Below, one piece after another: positions 43,011 through 48,321 of a stretch of DNA of 48,321 nucleotides. This stretch comes from JBHOQX01 sp042408595. Lineage in GTDB: Bacteria > Chloroflexota > Chloroflexia > Chloroflexales > Roseiflexaceae. The notes under the pieces were generated by a model. That model ran no database searches. It was not told the DNA's origin and saw only the letters and a program-made list of their open reading frames with translations. The translations under genes and the position numbers were made by a program. The stretch lies in NCBI GenBank assembly GCA_042408595.1, contig JBHOQX010000009.1, forward strand, positions 1-48,321. The letters run 5' to 3'. Numbering within the stretch: the first letter of the stretch is position 1; every line of letters starts with the position of its first letter.

Positions 43011-43624
43011 GGAGCTGGAGGCGGGCACGAGGCGCGGCCCCACGAGATGGTGGACGCCGTACTGGTCGCCGCGCAGTCGTCGGGCGCTCCAGACGCTTGT
43101 GGCGCACAAGCTCGACCCGGAGAAGGTCGGGGTCGTCTCGGTGAGGAGCATGCAGGCGGCCAGGCGGCAACCGTGATCGCCGAGGCAGCGATGCTACGCG
43201 GGACGATCCGCAGCTTCAACCCAGCGGCGCGCAACTTGCTGCACCGGCGCGTGCGCGAGATCGCCGAGGGGGTGGGCGCAGCGCTCGGCGCGGCGGTCGA
43301 GGTCGAGACGCGAGTCGGCGTGCATGCGACGGTCTGCGTGCCCGAGCCGACGGCACTGGTCTCCGAGGCCGCCGCCGCAGTGCTGGGGGGCCAGAACATC
43401 GATACCAGCTCCCTGACGACCGGCGGCGAGGACTTCTCCGCGGTTGCTGACCGAGGTGCCGGGCAATTTCTTCTTCCTCGGCGCGGCGATGCGCGTGGAA
43501 TCAACGCCCCGCACCCCAATCCGCGCTTCGACATCGACGAGGCCTGCCTGTGCCGCAGGGTGTCACCATCCTGTTCGACGCGGCGCTGCAGGCCTCCGTA
43601 CGGGGGTGGGCGCTGGCGCGGTAG
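43011..43624 (+). pseudogene. Decayed M20 amidohydrolase / aminoacylase
   Basis: Conceptual reading through at least four frame changes gives the C-terminal half of an M20 peptidase (hippurate hydrolase type). It begins GGHEARPHEMVDAVLVAAQ, then LQTLVAHKLDPEKVGVVSV, HAGGQAATVIAEAAMLRGTI and SSLTTGGEDFSAV. Next is LTEVPGNFFFLGAA, then NAPHPNPRFDIDEACL and last GVTILFDAALQASVRG before the stop at 43622. The N-terminal 200 or so residues with the first metal ligands are absent. The glycine-rich dimerisation and GGEDF motifs leave no doubt about the family. A -10-like TATACT near 42940 may be the remains of its promoter. Confidence 0.85.
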
Positions 43625-43680
43625 CGCCGGGGACGATGAGCGGCGGAGGGAGACGGCCGCGCCGTTTGCCTGGCCGGCCA

Positions 43681-45126
43681 TCACTTCCAGGCCAGCCGCA
43701 GCACACCGAGCTGCGCTGCCCCCGGCGACGAGCCGCCGAGCACCGCCGCCGCCCGCCCGGTCTCGGCGGCGTACTGCGCCGCGATCCGCATGACCGCCTC
43801 GCCCGCGCCGCGCCGCCCGAGCACTGCGACCGTGCCGCCGCTGCCGCCGCCGGTGATCTTCGCGCCATGCAGTCCGGACGCCGGCCCCGCTTCTCGTACC
43901 AACTCCACCAGCCGATCGGTGCCGTCCGACCCCAGGCCGCAGGCGCTGTAGCTGGCGTGCGACTGGAACATCAATTCGCCCAGCAGCGCGACGGGCAGCG
44001 AGCAGTGGACGGTGGTATCGTCCGCCACTCCGAACAGCGCTCGGAACAACTCGACCCGGTGGTTCTCGTAGATCGGGTGAGCGGTCGGCTGGCGGACAGC
44101 ATAGACGCGCGCCGGGTCCACCGTAGTTGCCGTGTCGGTCGTGCCGCCATAGCGCGCCAGGAACGCCGCCCCGTCCATCCGCTCTGGCACGCGCGCGCGG
44201 AAGCGTGCCTCCCACAGCGACGGCGGGATGTTCGCCAGGTAGCCGCCGAAAGGTGGCGGCGCGGGCGGGGAGCGCGAGAGTTCGTCCTGGATGATGCGAT
44301 AGCCCATGAACGCGCCGACGCGCACCGAGGCGTAGTCCGCGCCGCCGACGGCGTGGCGGATGCCCGAGTCGATGCCCCAAACCTCCAGCTCGGGCGGCAG
44401 CGCCACCGGCGGCTCCAGTTCGGCCGGCTGGCAGCGCAGCGCCAGCAGACGCCCGGCCTCGCCGCAGGCCGCGGTCATTTGGTCCATCACGCCGCATGGC
44501 GCGCCGACCACCCGGTTCTCGACCGTCTGGCAGAGGATGGCGAGTGTCCGCCCATCCGTGGGCGACGGCGGTTCGCCGCACCAGTCGCCGGCGGCGAGCA
44601 TGGCCGCCATCGCGGCGACCTCGAGGGCGGCGGAGGAACTGACGCCCTTGCCGGCCGGCACCTCGGAATGGACGAACAGGCGCAGCCCGTTGGTCAGGCG
44701 CATGCCCCGCTCGCGCAGGAGCACCACAGCCGCCCCGGCGACATAGGCCGCCCAGGCGGTGCGCGGGTCCGCGGCGAAGCGCGCCCGCGCCGCATCGTAG
44801 TCTGGCGGCGGGTCGGGCAGCAGCGCGGCGAGCGGGAGGGTGACGAACGGCTCGTCGCCGGCGGCGGCCGCCTCGTCGCTCAGGATCGTCAGCACGGGCG
44901 CCTCGTCGGGCTGCGCGGCGACGAAGGTGGCACAGGCGAGGGGCAGTTGCAGCACCAGCGCGCCGGAGTAATCGGCGATCCCGCCCATCAGGTCGAGCCG
45001 GCCCGGCGCCCGCGCGACGATAAGCGGCGCTGTGCGCCGGAAGAACGCTGCGCGCTGGTTGAGTGCGCCGAGAAAGCGTTCCAGATCGGGCAGCGGGTGC
45101 GTAGGGGGGTGCTGGAGGTGCCACAT
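43681..45126 (-). CDS. GHMP kinase, L-arabinokinase-like
   Basis: ATP-dependent sugar 1-kinase of the GHMP superfamily, 481 residues. The first motif reads ARAPGRLDLMGGIADYSGAL (39-58). The MGGIADYSG form is that of plant-type L-arabinokinase rather than the GEHTDYN of galactokinase. Motif 2 is VPAGKGVSSSAALEVAAM (phosphate loop) and motif 3 is HGAKITGGGSGGTVAVLG. ENRVVGAPCGVMDQMTAACG and LEVWGIDSGIRHAVGG also fit the arabinokinase/galactokinase family. Product: beta-L-arabinose 1-phosphate or a related sugar phosphate. It would fit salvage of plant-wall sugars alongside the secreted hydrolases; that link is inferred. Confidence 0.8.
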   Translation of the reverse strand: MWHLQHPPTHPLPDLERFLGALNQRAAFFRRTAPLIVARAPGRLDLMGGIADYSGALVLQLPLACATFVAAQPDEAPVLTILSDEAAAAGDEPFVTLPLAALLPDPPPDYDAARARFAADPRTAWAAYVAGAAVVLLRERGMRLTNGLRLFVHSEVPAGKGVSSSAALEVAAMAAMLAAGDWCGEPPSPTDGRTLAILCQTVENRVVGAPCGVMDQMTAACGEAGRLLALRCQPAELEPPVALPPELEVWGIDSGIRHAVGGADYASVRVGAFMGYRIIQDELSRSPPAPPPFGGYLANIPPSLWEARFRARVPERMDGAAFLARYGGTTDTATTVDPARVYAVRQPTAHPIYENHRVELFRALFGVADDTTVHCSLPVALLGELMFQSHASYSACGLGSDGTDRLVELVREAGPASGLHGAKITGGGSGGTVAVLGRRGAGEAVMRIAAQYAAETGRAAAVLGGSSPGAAQLGVLRLAWK

Positions 45127-45238
45127 ACAGCGGGTCTCAGCAGGGCTAGGGCCGGAGCGAATCAGGGATCCACACCCATTGTATCACCAAATTCTGGCCA
45201 TCCATCGTCCACCGTCTGCTGTCTCCCGCCTCAGTCCG

Positions 45239-46417
<1,179 letters not shown>

Positions 46418-46428
46418 AACGGACCTCC

Positions 46429-47379
46429 TTACTCTAAACCTGTCCCTTCATCTAAACCAAGCATGATATTCATATTTTGTACTGCAGCGCCCGAAGCTCC
46501 TTTACCGAGATTGTCAAGTCGTGATAAGAGCAGTATTTGCTCACTATGTCCAAAAACAAATATTTCAACCCGGTTCGTGTTATTACATTTAGTAGCATCT
46601 AAATACCCGTTATCAAGGTAGTTCTCCGATTCATAAGGTATTACGCTTACAAAGCGTTCGGATGTATAATATGACGCCAACATCTCCTGAACTTCCTTGG
46701 CTGTGATTTTCTTATTAAGCAATCGTGTTAATAAAGGAACCGCAACAACCATCCCTTGATAAAAATCACCGACAATCGGGGTAAACAGGGGTGGAAACAA
46801 AAGTCCATTGATTTTTTGCATTTCGGGTATATGTTTATGGGTAAGACTTAGCGCATAAAACCGGGGACTTTCCAGGTCCTTTTTATTTATACCGGCTGCT
46901 TCATATTTTTCGATTAATTTTTTCCCGCCTCCGCTATAGCCAGTGATGGAATGGCAAGTTATCGGATAATCTTTCGGTACGATTCCTTCCTTGATAAGCG
47001 GGTAAAGAGCCATCGTAAACCCCGTGGCATGGCAGCCCGGAACAGCCACTCTATGTGAATCCCCTATCAGTGCCCGCTGGTTTTTACTTAATTCCGGTAT
47101 GCCGTATGTCCAGTTTGGATCAGTTCTATGGGCCGTGCTGGCATCGATGATCCTAGTTTTATTACTTGTAACAAGTGAAGCAGATTCCCTTGAAGCCGCA
47201 TCGGGAAGACAAAGAAAAGCGATATCCGCTTCGTTCAATAAGATGCGGCGAGCTTCCGGGTCTTTTCGTCTTTCCGGCTCAATCTTAAGAATATCTATAT
47301 CTGTTCGATTTGCCAGTCGTTCGTTTATCTTTAATCCGGTAGTTCCTTCCTGGCCATCTACAAATACTTTATATTTCAT
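46429..47379 (-). CDS. argC: N-acetyl-gamma-glutamyl-phosphate reductase, short (type 2) form
   Basis: NADPH-dependent reductase of arginine synthesis, 316 residues. Active-site Cys116 is in VAVPGCHATGF; nucleotide binding begins VFVDGQEGTTGLKINERL; THKHIPEMQ carries the conserved His. The VDGQEGTTGL start, the roughly 310-residue length and ITGYSGGGKK are those of the shorter type 2 enzymes. It is markedly A+T-rich: 37% GC in 46681-46740 and 40% in 46861-46920 by hand count, lower than argB and argD on either side and far below the rest of the window. GGAG precedes the ATG. Recent acquisition is likely. Confidence 0.95.
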   Translation of the reverse strand: MKYKVFVDGQEGTTGLKINERLANRTDIDILKIEPERRKDPEARRILLNEADIAFLCLPDAASRESASLVTSNKTRIIDASTAHRTDPNWTYGIPELSKNQRALIGDSHRVAVPGCHATGFTMALYPLIKEGIVPKDYPITCHSITGYSGGGKKLIEKYEAAGINKKDLESPRFYALSLTHKHIPEMQKINGLLFPPLFTPIVGDFYQGMVVAVPLLTRLLNKKITAKEVQEMLASYYTSERFVSVIPYESENYLDNGYLDATKCNNTNRVEIFVFGHSEQILLLSRLDNLGKGASGAAVQNMNIMLGLDEGTGLE

Positions 47380-47434
47380 CTATGCTGTCTCTCCCTATAA
47401 ACGGTTTTTTCTTTCCCGCCATCAGACAGGAGCA

Positions 47435-48321
47435 TTATTTCTCAACCATCGTTCCAATTCCTTTGTCCGTGAAGACCTCCAGCAGGATAGAATGAGGAAC
47501 CCTGCCGTCCAGGATGTGGGTGGACCTGACCCCCCCGGACAGGGCGTCCAGGCAGCATTCCACCTTCGGTATCATCCCCCCGTCGATAATGCCCTTTTCA
47601 ATCAGGGATGGCACCTCATCCACCCGCAGCAACGAAATGAGGGAGTTGGGGTCGTTCCGGTCGGTCATGATCCCTTCCACATCGGTAAGAATAATCAATT
47701 TATCGGCGTTAAGAGCCGCAGCCAGCCGCCCCGCCGCATAATCGGCGTTGACGTTGTAGCTTTCCCCTTCGGCACCCACCGCCACCGGAGCCACCACCGG
47801 GATGTACCCTTCGGTAATGACCGTGGCCACAATTTCGGGATTGACCTTACTGATATCACCCACAAAGCCGATGTCAGCCATTTCCTCCCCGCCTTCGGGG
47901 GTACGTATTTTACGGTACTTCTTCACCGCCTGGAACAGGTTGGCGTCCTTGCCGGACAGCCCCACCGCCCGGCCACCGATACGGTTGATCTGGGCTACGA
48001 TTTCTTTATTGATCTTCCCCACCAAAACCATTTCGACGATTTCCATAGTCTCCTCGTCGGTAACCCGTAAACCGCCCACAAAGCGTGACTCTTTGCCAAC
48101 CCTTTTCAGCATCCCCGTGATTTCCGGTCCGCCTCCGTGCACAATCACCGGATGCATGCCGACGTACTTCATCAGCACGGCGTCGGTGAGCACCGCTTCC
48201 TTCAGGCCGTGATTCAGCATGGCGTGCCCGCCGTATTTGATAACAACGGTCTTACCGTAAAACTTTTTTATGTAAGGCAGCGCCTCCACCAGGATCGACG
48301 CTTTCTCCAAGGCTGTTGACA
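47435..48321 (-). CDS. argB: Acetylglutamate kinase (start outside window)
   Basis: Phosphorylates N-acetylglutamate, second step of arginine synthesis. Visible motifs: VVIKYGGHAML (ATP site Lys and GG), PVIVHGGGPEITGML (substrate loop), FVGGLRVTD, NVNADYAAGRLAAALNADKL and IDGGMIPKVECCLDAL. The frame is open to the window edge (a TTG at 48310 is in frame but family members begin earlier, before LEKAxILVEALPYI), so the N-terminus is probably cut. It lies 55 bases upstream of argC. Composition is intermediate (63% GC in 47701-47760). Sequence flavour is that of Firmicutes such as Desulfotomaculum relatives; this is an impression, not a search. Confidence 0.95.
   Translation of the reverse strand, partial: STALEKASILVEALPYIKKFYGKTVVIKYGGHAMLNHGLKEAVLTDAVLMKYVGMHPVIVHGGGPEITGMLKRVGKESRFVGGLRVTDEETMEIVEMVLVGKINKEIVAQINRIGGRAVGLSGKDANLFQAVKKYRKIRTPEGGEEMADIGFVGDISKVNPEIVATVITEGYIPVVAPVAVGAEGESYNVNADYAAGRLAAALNADKLIILTDVEGIMTDRNDPNSLISLLRVDEVPSLIEKGIIDGGMIPKVECCLDALSGGVRSTHILDGRVPHSILLEVFTDKGIGTMVEK

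Noticed and set aside
39411..43151. A 1246-codon open frame on the minus strand
   Set aside because: It runs antisense through GH44 and across chrA in another frame and has no domain; long empty frames are expected at this GC content. Same for the long frames opposite infB (210-1610) and pnp (13538-15349).
43681..45126. Annotation as galactokinase (galK)
   Set aside because: The substrate motif is MGGIADYSG rather than GEHTDYN, which points to L-arabinokinase.

Overview
The window is a GC-rich bacterial chromosome segment. It is most likely from the phylum Chloroflexota, probably a Chloroflexia- or Thermomicrobia-like lineage. That call rests on gene content read by eye, not on a database search. 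The pointers are a LLM-class F420-type oxidoreductase inside the infB-truB-ribF operon, a type 2 isopentenyl-diphosphate isomerase (fni), a four-S1-domain rpsA, a VanW protein, and C-terminal repeats ending in the VQWFERxRxExHPE type that are common in Chloroflexota secreted proteins. Genes lie on both strands in short operons. No tRNA, rRNA, CRISPR array, transposase or phage gene was recognised.

Layout. 1-6.7 kb (+): translation operon infB (5' end outside the window), rbfA, LLM oxidoreductase, DHH phosphoesterase, truB, ribF, then a tiny membrane protein. 6.8-10 kb (-): MntR-type regulator with a palindromic operator on its own promoter, a GT4 glycosyltransferase, and a methyltransferase with a zinc-ribbon N-terminus. 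10.1-12.7 kb: a decayed stretch with an FAD oxidoreductase pseudogene, a small membrane protein plus metallophosphoesterase pair, and an FHA-protein pseudogene. 12.7-17 kb (-): pnp with a structured leader, rpsO, and a PAS-STAS (RsbR-type) protein. 17.2-20.4 kb (+): fni, a small ORF, recF and a double zinc-ribbon protein. 20.6-27.8 kb: secreted glycoside hydrolase, small membrane protein, nurA, nadK, a phosphatase-superfamily enzyme, and rpsA behind a perfect-consensus promoter and a long leader that looks like an attenuator. 27.8-31.8 kb: DUF2085 membrane protein, TlpA thioredoxin, lipoprotein and a GH99-like secreted hydrolase. 31.8-37.4 kb (-): a nucleotide-sugar gene pair (DegT aminotransferase and LbH acetyltransferase) bounded by inverted copies of one element, then yraN, glutamate dehydrogenase and a Wzx-type flippase. 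37.5-45.1 kb: VanW protein, GH44-like hydrolase, chromate transporter, M20 peptidase pseudogene and an L-arabinokinase-like GHMP kinase. 45.2-48.3 kb (-): argB-argC-argD of clearly different base composition, Firmicute-like to my eye, with the composition change falling inside argD.

The genes suggest a cell with a worked cell surface: three secreted polysaccharide hydrolases, a flippase, a glycosyltransferase, 3-amino-sugar synthesis and arabinose salvage. The rest is a standard set of translation and RNA-turnover genes.

The most unusual feature is non-coding. Almost every intergenic gap holds degenerate arrays of short reiterated words (7-10 bases), usually one array followed by its inverted counterpart so that the whole can fold back. 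At least seven coding sequences appear to contain the same kind of sequence as in-frame inserts or extended ends. Two better-conserved units stand out: a 45-base core present in two inverted copies (42 of 45 identical) around the DegT-acetyltransferase pair, and a composite block repeated at four or more sites. These, the rpsA leader and the mosaic arg cluster are the main leads.
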